From: Nemophila menziesii
Taxonomy: Eukaryota; Streptophyta; Magnoliopsida; Boraginales; Hydrophyllaceae
Assembly (NCBI GenBank): GCA_029959085.1
Contig: JARWIR010000005.1
Span: 50,036,850 to 50,100,849 of the forward strand
Length of the DNA stretch: 64,000 nt
Direction of reading: 5' to 3'
This document shows, in pieces, positions 32,463 through 44,500 of the stretch. Under the pieces are notes generated by a model that was not told the DNA's origin, did no database searches, and saw nothing but the letters and a program-made list of their open reading frames with translations. Numbering within the stretch: the stretch's first letter is position 1; each line of letters begins with the position of its first letter. The translations under genes were made by a program, and so were the position numbers.

Positions 32463-33990
32463 TGGTGTCTCCTCATTTGTAATAGATTTATATTAGGATG
32501 AGACATCATTTTTAGTGATTTAGAAGTCTTTCTATTCGTTTTTCTTGAGAAATAGTGCACTTTCCTATTTTGAGTCTTGATTTAGTAAAATAATATTTTT
32601 AGAGCATATTGGGTTTAATTATTTATTTAGTGTGAAGCTTTAAAGATAATTATGGAGATTAATTAGAGTCCAAGTCAAAGACTACAAGATATGAAAAGAG
32701 ATAAGCATGGAAATTGGAGATAAGGAAAGAAAAGCTAAAAACATGGAAAAGGAAAAGCTGCCTTGATCCTGAATTTTTGTACCTACGACCACAAATCAGC
32801 TTATATCTCAAAAATGGTGTGGAATTTGGAGATACGGTCAAGAGAAAAGTTGAAGATATTTCCGAGACGATGAATTTGGTATACTCATACGCATCAAACA
32901 GATGAATATTGAAACTTCTAGGACCAAAAGAAAAACGGGCCTGATTTCATGTTTTTAGGGTTACGAATTTGAGTTGGGCTTGGAGTCCATTACTTATCTT
33001 TTCCTTCAAGAAAACGAATTAGATCTTCTAAACACCTATAAATACAACCTTATATCACTTGTAAATTATCCTTGCCTCAGAGTAATTAGTCCTTAAGGTT
33101 TTATTCTTCCAAGTTATTGTAGAGAGCAAGATGATGTATTTTATTATTTCTTTTAGTTTATTTCCTTCAGGTATGAACTAAACTCCCCACAGCTTGGGTT
33201 TTTCATCATGTATAATCTATGAATTCTAATTTCTTTCTATCTAAGTTTCTTTGGGAATTTAATGTTTTAACCTGATATTAGCTGATTACCTTTATATTTG
33301 TTTATGTGTTTTGATTTAATTATTGTTTTCCTTGCTAGTGCACGAGTATAGGATTACCTTAATAGTAGTAAGATGATCACCTTAGCTGGGTGTCTAATTA
33401 TTGAAACACCACATAACGACTAGTGTCAATATTAGTCCTGACAACACTGATTCTAACTATATAGTCATTAAGGTATAATTTAATCACTATCACCATGTAT
33501 GGAAATTGATTGCTTAGACCTTAGTAGCGTTTGATAACCCTATTTGAACCAGCCTCGTGGTGTGTCCGTAGCCCCCTTAGTCGCTCTCAAGGTCTAAGGT
33601 ATGGGAATTTAGAATCCTGACTGAGTATCTAAGAGCTAATTATCTCCCTTATTAACTAGATTTAATAGAAAGAATTAGAAGGATTAGTGCATACTAGCAA
33701 AACCTAAGCTATGCTTCTCATCTCATATTTTTCGTATTTAATTTACTGTCTTTATTTTCTTAGTTTAATTAATTAATCTAGAATTTATTCTCTTTTTATT
33801 TCTTATTTACTTCCCACTCGATTGCTACCCATTCGACTAGCACACTAAGTCCCTGAGAACGAACTCAACTTATCAACTAAAACTTGCATACGTCTTGTAA
33901 TACTTGCAGTACTGTTCCTGTCTAGGGTGAGAGTGCGTAGTTTTCTTGACTTATATTTATCTTATTTTTATCACACCCTAGGCGACACCA
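32463..33990 (+). repeat. 5' LTR of element F
   Basis: 1528 bp, starting TGGTGTCTCC (one change from the 3' LTR start TGATGTCTCC) and ending GGCGACACCA. TATAAATA is at 33037-33044. The first 55 bp again contain inverted GTCTCC/GAGACATC text. The primer site follows at once. Confidence 0.95.
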
Positions 33991-33996
33991 AGTTTT

Positions 33997-34014
33997 TGGC
34001 GCCACTGCCGGGGA
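33997..34014 (+). promoter_or_regulatory. Primer binding site (element F)
   Basis: TGGCGCCACTGCCGGGGA lies 6 nt after the LTR. It differs by one base from the D and G sites and fits the tRNA-Asp 3' end. Confidence 0.9.
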
Positions 34015-34146
34015 CTTGTGTCTCGTTAGCGTGTGGGTTATCTATTTCGAGTATTAGTTTTTAATTAATTTTTATTTTTCAGTATTTAGTTTTTGTTTTT
34101 GCGGATTTACGCTTGTGGTTTGCTTTAGTCTTTTTCAGGTTTCACA

Positions 34147-35661
34147 GTGTTTAATTCTTGGCCTCCGTTACCGGAGCCTGAGAGGAGCTTCAGATCTTAT
34201 AACAAACGTATTCGTGAGGAAAGAGCCTTGAGAAAAGCTATGGAAGGAGCACAAGAGCAGTTAGATCCACTTGGAATCCTACCTGAGGGGTCACAATACT
34301 ATGCACCAGGAGGACCACCACCATTCATTCCACCTGGTGTACAACAACAAGGACGAGGTAACGGGCAAAATCGAGTTGAGGAAGACCTTCCTGGTCTCCA
34401 TGTGCCGTTTCATGTTCAACCAATAGGTTACCGCCCTCCAGAGATCCTGAATATTGAATTTCGACCCGATCCGGGTATGCTTAGTCAATTTCAAATTTAT
34501 GGACTCTATAGTGGTACAGCAATTCAAGATCCGGTAAGAGCGATTCAGAAGTTTATGCAGATTTGTGATGCTTATGTTACTCCAGGCATCACACGCGAGC
34601 AACTGTATTGTCATATGTTTTCGTTCTTCTTAACCGGTAGAGCTAGTGAGTGGCTAGATAGGCAGCCACCAGGGACAATTAATTCATGGACAGAACTTTA
34701 AGCCGCTTTCTTTAACCGTTTTTATCCGAAGAGTATGAGACTCAAAGATCAAAGCGAGCTTGCAAGATTTTGTCAAGAAGATGGAGAAACAGTAGGAGAA
34801 TCATGGACAAGGTTTCAACATAAGTTAGTAAGATGTCCGCTCCATGGCTATACCCCCTCTTTACAATTAGCTATATTCTACGAAGGTCTCAATGATAAAG
34901 GTAGAGAGAAGGTGGATAACATAGGAAAGGGAAATTTCGTGTCCATGAATCATAATGAAGCATCCGAGGTTTTGGAGAATATTATTGAACAAGAAAGGAG
35001 TTGGCCTTCTACGCAAGCTCCTGTAGCAAAGACCCGAGGTACGCTTCGTTTAGATGCAGAAACTGCAAACTCAGCCCAAATATCCGCATTAGAAAATCAA
35101 ATCAAAGAACTTAAGATAGAGATGCAGAAAAATTTAGCCGCAACAAACGTAGTACAAGAAGCACAGGGTTGTCAACAATTTGGGGTTAATAATCATACAT
35201 GGGAAGAGTGCGAAGGAAATCCACAATCTGTTTATTTCATATCCAACCGAGGAGGTTATCAATTTGGTAACCGAAACCATACGGGTATGCAATATTCAAA
35301 TCCTCAGGGGGCCGCTAATCCTGGTCATTATCAACCGCGTCCCCAGAACAACTTTTTCCAACCAAGAGTTCAGTATCAAAATCAACATCAGAATAGACCT
35401 GATCCCCCTTAACAACATGTTCAAGATGCCTATACCGATTCATTAGATCAGAAAGCTTTACCACATTATACTCAAGAGGGATCTATGGATAATCAACAAT
35501 TAGTAAAAGTCTTGGACCGCTTGACCACGAATATGAACGCTCAGGATTAAAAGTTACGAGGACAAGATGTCGCAATTCATATTTAGGTACTCAAGTAGAA
35601 CAGTTGAACAAAGTTCTCACGAATTTAATGGAACAAAAAGAATTGAAGGCTATCGAATGAG
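34147..35661 (+). pseudogene. gag (element F)
   Basis: The Gag frame opens at 34147 with GTG, where the expected ATG seems to have changed. Core motifs are DPVRAIQKFMQICDAY, TGRASEWLDRQPPGT, FFNRFYPKSMRLKD and GESWTRFQHKLVRCPLHGY. The zinc knuckle is damaged (CQQFGVNNHTWEEC lacks its second cysteine). In-frame TAA codons lie at 34699-34701, 35410-35412 and near 35548. The C-terminus is asparagine/glutamine-rich. From about 35585 the frame shifts into another register and returns near 35770. The gene is homologous to the gag of D but far diverged. Confidence 0.88.
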
Positions 35662-36975
35662 GTGATGACAATGTTGAGTTCGAAGCATGTAAGGCAATTT
35701 TCCTTGAAATTGAAAAAGAAAAGAAGGAAGTACCACATGCTTCCATTAGTGCCGTGGAGGTTTCCGAGTACCGAAGAAGAACCAACTAAGTCTAGCCTCG
35801 TGGAATCTGACTGTTCTGAGGTTGATGTGGAGGACGATTCAGAAAAATCCGAATTTATACAGCTTCTGAAAGATATGCAAGAGGAGATTAGATTGGTTAT
35901 GGATTATCAAGCTGAGCTGGCTAAAGAGAAAGAGAAAGAAGCCTCCAAGGAGGAATTAAGAGTTGAAGTTGAAGTTGCACCTGCTGTGCAAGAAGAGAAG
36001 GTGGAACCGCCACCTGTTGTTCAAACAGTGTCATCAACTATTCCTGATACAAATCCAAACGATGACACTGAACTCAAGACATTTGTAGAGGCGTATACAC
36101 CTGAAAATATCAACGCCCAAATGCTTGAGATTGCAAAGAAAGGACTTACACCGCAACAAGTTTTTACACAAGTTATGCCCGAGAAAGAAGCGAGTATAGA
36201 GATCCCAAGAGATGACCTGATAGTCTCAAGAAGAAGTGAACGAGAGTTACCAACGAAGCTTAAAGATCCGGGAAGTTTTAACCTTCCTATTCAAATAAAT
36301 GGTATGCTCAAGGTGAAAGCTATGTACGATGTGGGTTCTGGTGTGAATCTTATGCCTAAGTCCGTGTTTGAGAGACTTGGACTTCAAAAATCAGAGAAAA
36401 CTCCAGTGAAGTTGCAGTTCGCTGACAACTCAGTTACCAAGACATGGGGAACAGTGGAGGACGTCTTAGTCCGTGCAGGTAGTATCGCCATCCCTACTGA
36501 CTTTGTTATACTTGAGTTTGATGCAGATAAGCAGGTTCTAATCATACTTGGACGACCTTTCATGGCCACAAGTCAAGTTGTCATCAACTTCCGAGAAGGG
36601 ACCATTACCCTTCATGCAAAGAATGTATCCGAGACCTTCTATGTCTTGGGCAAGAAACCGAGGAAGTTAGATCCCACCGTTCCTGTTATCCACAGCCTTT
36701 CACATCACAAAGTCCCTCCTAAGAAGATTCACTTAAAGCTTGTGGATATTGAGCCAAACATTGAGTTTGGGGTTGGCCATGAAGTACTATGGAAAGCTCA
36801 CAAACGCGAAAATAGGCCACGTAGTTTCAAATACTTGTGGATGGGACCATTCATTGTCACTAAGGTTGTTTCAGCTAAGGTGATAGAAATCCGACCCAAG
36901 AAGGGGATCAAGCGCATATTAGTTGATGTTCATAGCCTAACTCATCATTGGGGAGGCTATATTCGCAAATACTGA
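35662..36975 (+). pseudogene. Protease fused to a GPF integrase tail (element F)
   Basis: The 437-residue frame has no internal stop, but its first 35 or so residues come from a shifted register, so the Met at 35662 is not the natural start. After an acidic linker (DCSEVDVEDDSEKSEF, DMQEEIRLVMDYQ) comes the protease with MYDVGSGVNLMPKS in place of DLGAS and ILGRPFMATSQVV. The chain then continues through KKIHLKLVDIEPN into FGVGHEVLWKAHKR, a GPY/F module YLWMGPFIVTKV, and the end LTHHWGGYIRKY. RT, RNase H, zinc finger and DDE core are absent. The fused tail has its counterpart in D (LTHCWGGYVND) but not in the pol of A. Confidence 0.85.
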
Positions 36976-37204
36976 TGAGGTAACGCGTCTAACTTTGAAA
37001 GACGTTAAATAAAAGTGCTATATGGGAGACAACCCGCAGTTGTTTTAGTTTTTATGATTTTTACGTTTTTACTTTATGTTTAGTTTAGTTGTTTTTAGTT
37101 GATATTGCATATTTGAGAAAGGTATTAGTGTTTTTGATGTTTAGGTGTTAGAAAAATCGATTTCGGGAGGAAAAACGCGAGTTTTGGATATATTCAGACT
37201 GCCT
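36976..37204 (+). other. Post-coding conserved segment with hairpin (element F)
   Basis: GAGGTAACGCGTCTAAC follows the stop. The stem CGTCT (36986-36990)/AGACG (37000-37004) replaces the CGTCG/CGACG of A and D. It is followed by TTAAATAAAAGTGC and GGGAGACAACCC, a block also present in G. There is no gene. Confidence 0.6.
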
Positions 37205-37563
37205 CACCGGCATACCGGCAGATTCTTCCGGTATACCGGCGAGTTGAAAACCCGAGCCCACGGGGTGCGCCACGCGTTCATTACCGAGAGGTCCAGTTTT
37301 GAGAAAATTCACCACCGGCATGCCGGCGGATTTTCCCGGTATACCGGCCAGACAAAACCCGTGGCCACGGGTATCACCACGCGTTCATTGCCGAGAGGTC
37401 CCAATTCGAAAAGTTCCAGCAATGGTATGCCGGGCCCTAGCGCCGGTATACCAGCCAAAAGAAAACCCGTGCCCACGTGTAGAGGTTTCGGGTATTTTGA
37501 CGTAACTTGGGAAATACAAAGCTCCAGTACCGGCATACCGGGCCCTACGGCCGGTATACCGCT
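37205..37563 (+). repeat. Palindrome array with CCGG-TATA-CCGG-type cores (element F)
   Basis: Four units near 37206, 37312, 37423 and 37531, about 106-111 bp apart. Each has two palindromes such as CCGGTATACCGG, CCGGCATGCCGG or CCGGCATACCGG. The spacers share ACGCGTTCATTACCGAGAGG-like text. This is the counterpart of the arrays of A, D and G, but with another centre. Confidence 0.9.
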
Positions 37564-38005
37564 CGATGCCGCTGGAGAGAGAAAAAAGATGTGTTTTTGT
37601 TTATAAGAAGCAAGAGGTGGGTTTTATTCCGAATTTATTAATCCTTAAGCCTCTCTTTCTTCTCCAAACCTCTCCCAGCTCCATTAAAGCTCATATAAAC
37701 CTTCCCCAAACATCAAAACACTACCCAATCATCATAAAAACACATCAAATCTTCTCCCCACACCATTACAAAGAAGATTCAAGCACCCAATTCTCACCAA
37801 ACACATTAAATTGAAGAATCAAAAGCTTAAATTTTAAAAATCCATCCTACAATTTCTTAAACCCACATCAATTCATCAAAAATTCATCTTACCCACATAG
37901 AGATTCATCATCAATTCACCTTTCCTAAGCCAAATCAAGCTTATTCAACCAAAAATTCAAAAGTTCAAATTTCAAGAGTTGTTAAAGCTTTGAGTTGGGG
38001 GTCAA
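37564..38005 (+). other. CT-rich leader to ORF3 (element F)
   Basis: There is no convincing gene. The text is rich in C, A and T (CCTCTCTTTCTTCTCC, CATCATAAAAACACATC) and ends in TTTGAGTTGGGGGT (37989-38002) shortly before the ORF3 ATG at 38011. It parallels the leaders in A and G. Confidence 0.5.
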
Positions 38006-39220
38006 TTGAAGATGACTAAAAGAACAGAAACATTATCTAACAAGAGGGAGGTGAAGAAAAGCAAGGTATTGGGTTCGATTGAGAAGAAATCAAATAACAA
38101 AGGTTCTAGTTCAAATTCAAAGGGTAAAATCGATGTTGAAGAGGGAGGTAAGCCAGCTATGTTCGATTTAACGGGTAAAAAAGTTTTATTTTATTCCAAA
38201 AAGAGAACACAACCTCTTTTGTTCAAAGGTCCTTCACCCATGGATAAAGAAGAAGCTTCAAAGGCCTTGATAGCTTCTGCAGAGAAACAATTAAAGGAAC
38301 TACCTTTTGCTTATGAGAAAGTATTCAATGAAGAAGTTGGTACAGGAGAGTATAAGAGATTCTTAGAGCTCGGTGAAAAATTGGGTTGGTCTACTTTCAT
38401 GGTAAGACGTTCTGAATTATGTCATGAGTTAGTTTTGGAATTCTATTTAGGCCTCTTTAACCGAGATAGGGAAGGCTGTGTTCCGATTAGAGGAAAGTTA
38501 GTTCCTTTCACAGTTGATGAGATTAGAAACCACTTTCAGTTTAAGAAATTAATTGGACCTTGCAAGTTTAGTGAAGCGGTTGCTAAACGACAAATCTTTG
38601 ATGAGGAATTACTTTTTTAGCATGTTTTAGACAAGGAGAAAGTGCAACCACATAAGGGAGAATTGAAGGCACCTTGGCCTTACAAATATCTTCAACCGGA
38701 TGCGAGAGTTTGGCACAATTTCCTTATTCCTAATGTCTTTGGGAACACACGAACTTTGGATGTGACTAAGAAGAACGCTCTATTTTTGGATTGTATTTTG
38801 AGAGGAGAAGAAGTGGATGTGGCACAGTTGATCTATGAGGAGGTGATGCGATTTTCGGTCTCTCCTAAATCAGTTTATAATGTTAAATTTCCTACTATGA
38901 TCACGTGTCTTGTGCAAAAAGAGGAGGTAGTATTGGGTGAAGAAGAGAAACTCGAGTTTAAGAAGAGTTATATTGATAATGCTTGGATCATGAAAGTCTT
39001 GAGAGGAGCGATTTTTACGCAAATCTCGAAAGAAGAAAAGGAGCAAAGTTGGCAAGAGAAGATGGAGGAGCGTTTAAACAAATTCGAAGCAGCTCAAACT
39101 TCCTTATCCAATGATGTGGCACAAATCAACGCTAATCAAGTGCACATCATGAAACTCCTTGAGCAATTAACGAAAGATCAAGCAAATCCTACCTTGGATG
39201 TCAATAATACGAGGCAATAA
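38006..39220 (+). pseudogene. ORF3: putative plant transposon protein (element F)
   Basis: A single frame of about 405 codons is broken only by TAG at 38618-38620; the parts on both sides are in register. The N-terminus is lysine/serine-rich. The domain body reads LVLEFYLGLFNRD, KLVPFTVDEIRNHF, QPDARVWHNFLIPNVFGN, ALFLDCILRGEEVDVAQLIYE, parallel to A despite low identity. The C-terminus (EERLNKFEAAQTSLSNDVAQIN) is a coiled coil. No membrane anchor is seen. The stop TAA lies in the loop of the hairpin CGAGGC-AATAA-GCCTCG (39210-39226). This is the better preserved ORF3 of the window; its biochemical role is unknown. Confidence 0.75.
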
Positions 39221-40781
39221 GCCTCGAGAGTATGTTCTCTTTCTTCCTTACCATTTCTGTAAATGCTTTTATCTGCTAATTTTAATTTCTGTTTCGAGTC
39301 TTTTTCGAGTCGTGGGGACACGACTCATTTTTGAGTTGGGGGTGTGGGGATTCGTTGTCTCTCATCTCCATTTTTCTGTTTTTAGGTAGAAATTAAAAAA
39401 ATTTGATACATGGGAATTATATGTAGAGTGTGTTTAATAGCTTGAAAGCATAAGCTCAGTGAATTGATGATAGTAAGTAGTATGTTTATAAGCTATGTAT
39501 TTGTATGCTTTGAGTATTTGCAGGAAAACACACGTTGATAGTAAAGAAAAGATTAGTGAGCAATGCGATAGAAAGTATGTTCGATCTCAGGGAACCTTGA
39601 GAAGTGTGTAGGCCATGAGATCCAAGCTAGTTGACAAAACCATTTGATGAAAGTGCTAAAGGTAAGAAAATAACGAAATTACATAGTGTAGAAAGTGATT
39701 AAGGCAGTTCTTTCATATTTGAAGTAACTTGAAGCCTTTTTATACCTTCTCACCTTGTTATTTGAATGCTATATCCTTCTCAGCCCCTTCTAGCCTTTCT
39801 AAAGCTTTTTATTGAAACACATTATAAGCCATATCCCTTTATATTATAGGACTTTTCCATATGACCCGCACTCGAATCGCGATGCATAGACAGTTGTTTT
39901 AGAGCTTGAGTTTGGGGTGGTGGGTCCACCAGTATGGAAATTGTTATTGGGATGGGATTTTTGAGCTTATTAATTGTGCTCTGTTCTTTATATTGATGAT
40001 GATTCACATATTTTTATTGTAACCCTTTGTCGGGGTAATAGTGAATGAAAAAGAAGCTACGAGCTAAAATTTGCCAACAAGGGCATAAAAAGAAATATAT
40101 ATATATATATATATATGAGAAAATAGCGTGATATCTCATCATTAAAAAGAGAGTCATGGCTATATGAAAAGAAAAAATATATATTCGGACCGGCAAAGTG
40201 GAATTTTTAGGTGAACATCTTATGCTTTAATTGGATTATTGAGGATGCTAAATTGTGCATCAAATAAGTCATTGGGTTGAGTGAGAACGTTTTATGAGAG
40301 TAACTCAAGCTCTAGGGCGATTCGTTGATGGCTAGTGAGGAGAGAGCCAAAAGCTCACTCTAAATTATCCAAATATACTATCATACCGTCCCTAAGCCTA
40401 AATTACAACCTTAAAGACCTTTTGATTCTTTGCTATGTAATTGAGAAGTGATTGAGCCATTAGAGAGTAGTTAAGTGGATATTTGGATACTACTAAAGTT
40501 CGATGAACAATCTATAGCTTTCTTGGGGAACTGAGTAAAGTCCCAATCCTTCTTACATTGCGAAACTAATCTGATCTTGAATTCAAACCGTGTTGACTAT
40601 GGATATGAGAAGTGTACAAGTATGTAGTTTATGAATATTATTGCATGAAATTTTCTGATTTGTTGCCTTATGTCTATTCTATATATTCTGCTATGTTCTT
40701 CCCATTGTGTTGAAAATTCCATAAGTGTGTATTTATTGACTTCCCTTTGTTTTTATCTTTATTGTCTCGGGACGATACAAC
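39221..40781 (+). other. 3' non-coding domain (element F)
   Basis: There is no gene. The GGGA-loop hairpin (39307-39326) and TTTGAGTTGGGGGT (39330-39343) come first, then CTTGAGTTTGGGGT (39905-39918). The closing stem CTTTGTCGG (about 40025-40033) pairs with CCGGCAAAG (about 40191-40199) with a G-U pair. It encloses an (AT)n microsatellite (about 40098-40117) rather than CCGG palindromes. GTGAGGAGAGAGCCAAAAGC near 40336 is conserved with A. Confidence 0.72.
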
Positions 40782-40797
40782 TTTGAGTTGGGGGTCT
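40782..40797 (+). promoter_or_regulatory. 3' polypurine tract (element F)
   Basis: TTTGAGTTGGGGGTCT directly precedes the 3' LTR start TGATGTCTCC and is identical to the tract of A although the LTRs differ. Confidence 0.85.
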
Positions 40798-42323
40798 TGA
40801 TGTCTCCTCATTTGTGATAGATTTATATTAGGATGAGACGTCATTTTTAGTGATTTAGAAGTCTTTCTACTCGTTTTTCTTGAGAAATAGTGCACTTTCC
40901 TATTTTGAGTCTTGATTTTGTAAAATAATATTTTTAGAGCATATTGGGTTTAATTATTTATTTAGTGTGAAGCTCTAAAGATAATTATGGAGATTAATTA
41001 GAGTCCAAGTCAAAGACTACAAGATATGGAAAGAGATAAGCATGGAAATTAGAGATAAGGAAAGAAAAGCTAAAAACATGGAAAAGGAAAAACTGCCTTA
41101 ATCCTGAATTTCTGTACCTATGACCACAAATCAGATTATATCTCAAAATCGGTGTGGAATTTGGAGAAACGGTCCGGAGCACAGTTGAAGATCTTTCCGA
41201 GAAGATGAATTTGGTGTACTCATACGCGTCAAACAGATGAATATTGAAGCTGCTAGGACCAAAAGAAAAACGGATCTGATTTCATGTTTTTAGGGTTACG
41301 AATTTGAGTTGGGCTTGGAGTCCATTACTTATCTTTTCCTTCAAGAAAACGAATTAGGTCTTCTAAACACCTATAAATACACCCTTATATCACTTGTAAA
41401 TCATCCTTGCCTCATAGTAATTAGTCCTTAAGGTTTTATTCTTCCAAGTTATTGTAGAGAGCAAGATTATGTCTTTTATTATTTCTTATAATTTATTTCC
41501 TTCAGGTATGAACTAAACTCCCTATAGCCTGGGTTTTGCATCATGTATAATCTATGAATTCTAATTTCTTTCTATCTAAGTTTCTTTGGGAATTTAATGT
41601 TTTAATCTGATATTAGCTGATTACCTTTATATTTGTTTATGTGTTTTGATTTAATGATTGTTTTCCTTACTAGTGCACGAGTATAGGATTTCCTTAATAG
41701 TAGTTAGATGATCAACTTAGCTGGGTGTCTAATTATTGAAACTAACGTCTAGTGTCGATATTAGTCCTGACAACACTGATTCTAACTAGATAGTCATTAA
41801 GGTATAATTTAATCACTATCACCATGTATGGAAATTGATTGCTTAGGGCCTTAGTAGCGTTTGATAACCCTATTTGAACCAGCCTCGTGGTGTGTCCGTA
41901 GCCCCCTTAGTCGCTCTCAAGGTCTAAGGTATGGGAATTTAGAATCCTGACTAAGTATATAAGAGCTAATTATATCCCTTATTAACTAGATTTAATAGAA
42001 AGAATTAGAAGGATTAGTGCATACTAGCAAAACATAAGCTATGCTTCTCATTTTATATTTTTCGTATTTAATTTACTGTCTTTATTTTCTTAGTTTAATT
42101 AATTAATCTAGAATTTATTCTCTTTTTATTTCTTATTTACTTCTCACTCGTTATTGCTACCCATTCGACTAGCACACTAAGTCCCTGAGAACGAACTCAA
42201 CTTATCAACTAAAACTTGCATACGTCCTGTAATAGTTGAAGTACTGTGCCTGTCTAGGGTGAGAGTGCGTAGTTTTCTTGACTTATATTTATCTTATTTT
42301 TAATCACACCCTAGGCGACACCA
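40798..42323 (+). repeat. 3' LTR of element F
   Basis: 1526 bp from TGATGTCTCC to GGCGACACCA, with TATAAATA at 41372-41379. It shows many substitutions and small indels relative to the 5' LTR. It is followed by the target duplication ACAAA and the resumed minisatellite. Confidence 0.95.
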
Positions 42324-42619
42324 ACAAACAACCACATTTGACTCTTAGAGTTGACTAAATAGCCCAAACAACTACATTTGACCCTAATAGTTGACTAAAT
42401 ACTCATACCAACTACATTTGACTCTAATAGTTGACTAAATACCCTTAACAACTACATTTGACTCTTAGAGTTGACCTAATACCCTCCAAACAACTATATT
42501 TGACTCTTAGAGTTGACCAAATACCCCGAATCACTACATTTGACTCTTAGAGTTGACCAAATACCCAAAATCACTACATTTGACTCTTAGAGTTGACCAA
42601 ATATACCAAACAACTACAT
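42324..42619 (+). repeat. Minisatellite, continuation after element F
   Basis: About seven further 40-41 bp units, mostly of the CTCTTAGAGTTGACC type. The array is cut by the LINE; a short stub (43926-43950) follows the LINE poly(A). Confidence 0.9.
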
Positions 42620-43727
42620 GTCAAGCTTCTTATGGAAAGGCAACTTAGAAGGCTCTCAAGGTGCTAGAATCTCCTGGCAATCTATTTGTTCTAAGAAAGA
42701 AAATGGTAGATTAAACATACCAAATCTTGAAGACTTAAATAGAGTCTGTATATTGTCCATCTTTTGGAGAATGTACTCGCAGGAAGGTAATTTATGGAGT
42801 GCTTGGACTAAGAGGAATATCTTGAGGGGCAAATGTATATGGGGTATTGAATATAAACAATATCATTCGTGGGTTTGGAAGCAGATGTTAAAAATCAGAG
42901 TAATTGCTTACAAATTCATCAGTCATGAGGTAGGGAATGGTATAGACACATTTATGCTATGGGACAAGTGGATTCAAGGAAAGAGTGTTCAACAAATCTT
43001 GAATATTGATTTGGGGAAACAGAATATAAATAGTAACAGAACGGTTAATGAGTTTTACGGCAGAGATAGGTGGAGGCTTCCTCCTTGCATAGGGAAGGCT
43101 CTACCAATCATTCATAATATTAAGTTGACTGTTGAGCCTGATAAAATGATTTGGGAGCATAATATAAAACAGAAGTTCTCCTTTAAAAAAACTTTGTCAA
43201 GTATTAGTGAAGAAAAAGAGAATGTGGAATGGAGTGCAATTGTGTGGAATAGGTTTTGTATTCCCAGATGCTCGTTCATTACTTGGCTTGCTGCTCAAGA
43301 TAGACTCCCTACAAAGAATAGAATGACAAGTTGGGGGCTACAGGTCAACCCTTTGTGTGAATTTTGCCTAAATAGTGCAGAAGATAGGGATCATCTGTTC
43401 CTGTTTTGTTCATTTACACAGAGAATATTAAAGAAGGTTATGCAGATTAGTGATATACACTTTATAGCTTCGAATTTTCAGGTTTTGATCAAGTCTTTCC
43501 TGCTACTTCAAAGTAAAGAACATCAAAGTATAGTAAGTTTAATTTTTACCTCATATGTGTATTGTATATGGAGTGAACGTAATGGAAGAAATCATGGAAG
43601 TTTAATGCGAAATGAGGAGCAAATTGAGAAGGAGATCAAGTTGATGATATGTGCACGAATGCAAGGCTTAAAATTAAAAGGAAAAGGTTCAAAAGAAGTA
43701 TTGGAAAAATTAATTAGTGGGCCTTAG
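42620..43727 (+). pseudogene. LINE ORF2 C-terminal part
   Basis: An uninterrupted frame of about 369 codons covering the end of a plant LINE ORF2, downstream of the RT catalytic part. Recognisable are SSFLWKGNLEGSQGARISW at the start and the zf-RVT zinc-binding region (WNRFCIPRCSFITWLAAQDR ... NPLCEFCLNSAEDRDHLFLFC, about residues 205-265). The apparent Met at 42618 is formed across the insertion point. The endonuclease and the RT catalytic domain are absent, so it is inactive despite the open frame. Confidence 0.88.
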
Positions 43728-43925
43728 TGGGCCTATTATTATTCCTCTTTCATTTGAGTTTTAATTATAATTGTAAAGGTCTTGTAATGATTTGTAAAGG
43801 TCTTGTAATGTCTTGTAATGTCTTGTTAATGGGCCTTACTATATAGGCTTGAAAAGTTTGTAATGAACATGGTGTGTTGATTTTCAATGAAATAGTTTTG
43901 ATTTGCCGATAAAAAAAAAAAAAAA
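42620..43925 (+). mobile_element. 5'-truncated L1-type LINE
   Basis: AACTACAT is duplicated at 42612-42619 and 43926-43933. The element ends in an A run (43910-43925). Only the 3' 1.3 kb is present, the usual result of incomplete target-primed reverse transcription. It lies inside the CACTA minisatellite. Confidence 0.9.
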
Positions 43926-43933
43926 AACTACAT

Positions 43934-44369
43934 TTGACTCTAATAGGAAGGTGACAATAGTTAATATTAATATTTGAATAAAAAAGAAAAAAAGAAAAAA
44001 TGTATCGTCGCTAAGTATATTAGCGACGATCTTCAACGCGTAGATTTTAATTAAATAAAATATGAATTAAAAATAAATAAATCAAAAAAATCAATAAAAT
44101 AAAATACCGACGTGTTCTTCATATGAAGATCGTCGCTACGTCAATTATCGATGACCTTCATATGTAGAACTCGTCGGTAAAAATTCACCAAAATTTGATT
44201 GGCGAGTTTGGGCGGTCAACTTTCCCGCTTTTACCATTTACCGACGAAATCCAAAATTGCCGACGATACGTATCGTCGTTAGGGGAGGCCAAGCAATAGT
44301 CGTGCGTACGGATTTTGACGCGTGTAATTATTTACCGACGAAATGCGTGTCTTCGGTAAATAATTATTC
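43934..44369 (+). repeat. CACTA 5' subterminal region with TCGTCG/CGACGA repeats
   Basis: After a short minisatellite stub and an A-rich stretch, repeated TCGTCG, CGACGA, ACCGACGAAAT and CGTCGGTAAA motifs occur in both orientations. They include an 11 bp perfect stem ATCGTCGCTAA/TTAGCGACGAT (44004-44030). This is the style of subterminal repeats that bind TNPA in plant CACTA elements. A terminal CACTA motif is not preserved at the outer edge. It belongs with the TNPA pseudogene at 49197. Confidence 0.7.
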
Positions 44370-44500
44370 TATAAAACCCTAAACCGAGCTCATTTCTGCA
44401 AAACCGAATCACAATTTTTCAAAAAAAAATCCCAGAATCCTCCATTCTGAAGCACTTCTGAGGCTTAACAACATCATTTCAAGCAATAATGTAAGTGAAA
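44370..44500 (+). promoter_or_regulatory. Putative CACTA transposase promoter and first exon
   Basis: TATAAAA (44370-44376) follows the last CGACGA-type repeat. About 30 bp on, a leader begins (CTCATTTCTGCAAAACCG) and meets a donor-like GTAAGTG at about 44490. This matches the promoter position in En/Spm elements. It is inferred from spacing only. Confidence 0.4.

Larger units (their letters stand above)
32463..42323 (+). mobile_element. Element F: complete non-autonomous element, third Athila family
   Basis: A 9861 bp element with target duplication ACAAA at 32458-32462 and 42324-42328, inserted in the minisatellite. The order is 5' LTR, tRNA-Asp primer site, gag, protease fused to a GPF integrase tail, post-coding hairpin, palindrome array, ORF3, 3' domain, polypurine tract and 3' LTR. 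RT, RNase H and the integrase core are absent. The two LTRs differ at many positions, so it is clearly older than D. Several nonsense codons interrupt gag and ORF3. Confidence 0.95.

Noticed and set aside
42618..42620. ATG as the start of the LINE ORF
   Set aside because: The ATG is made from target DNA at the insertion point. The ORF is the 3' part of a longer ORF2.
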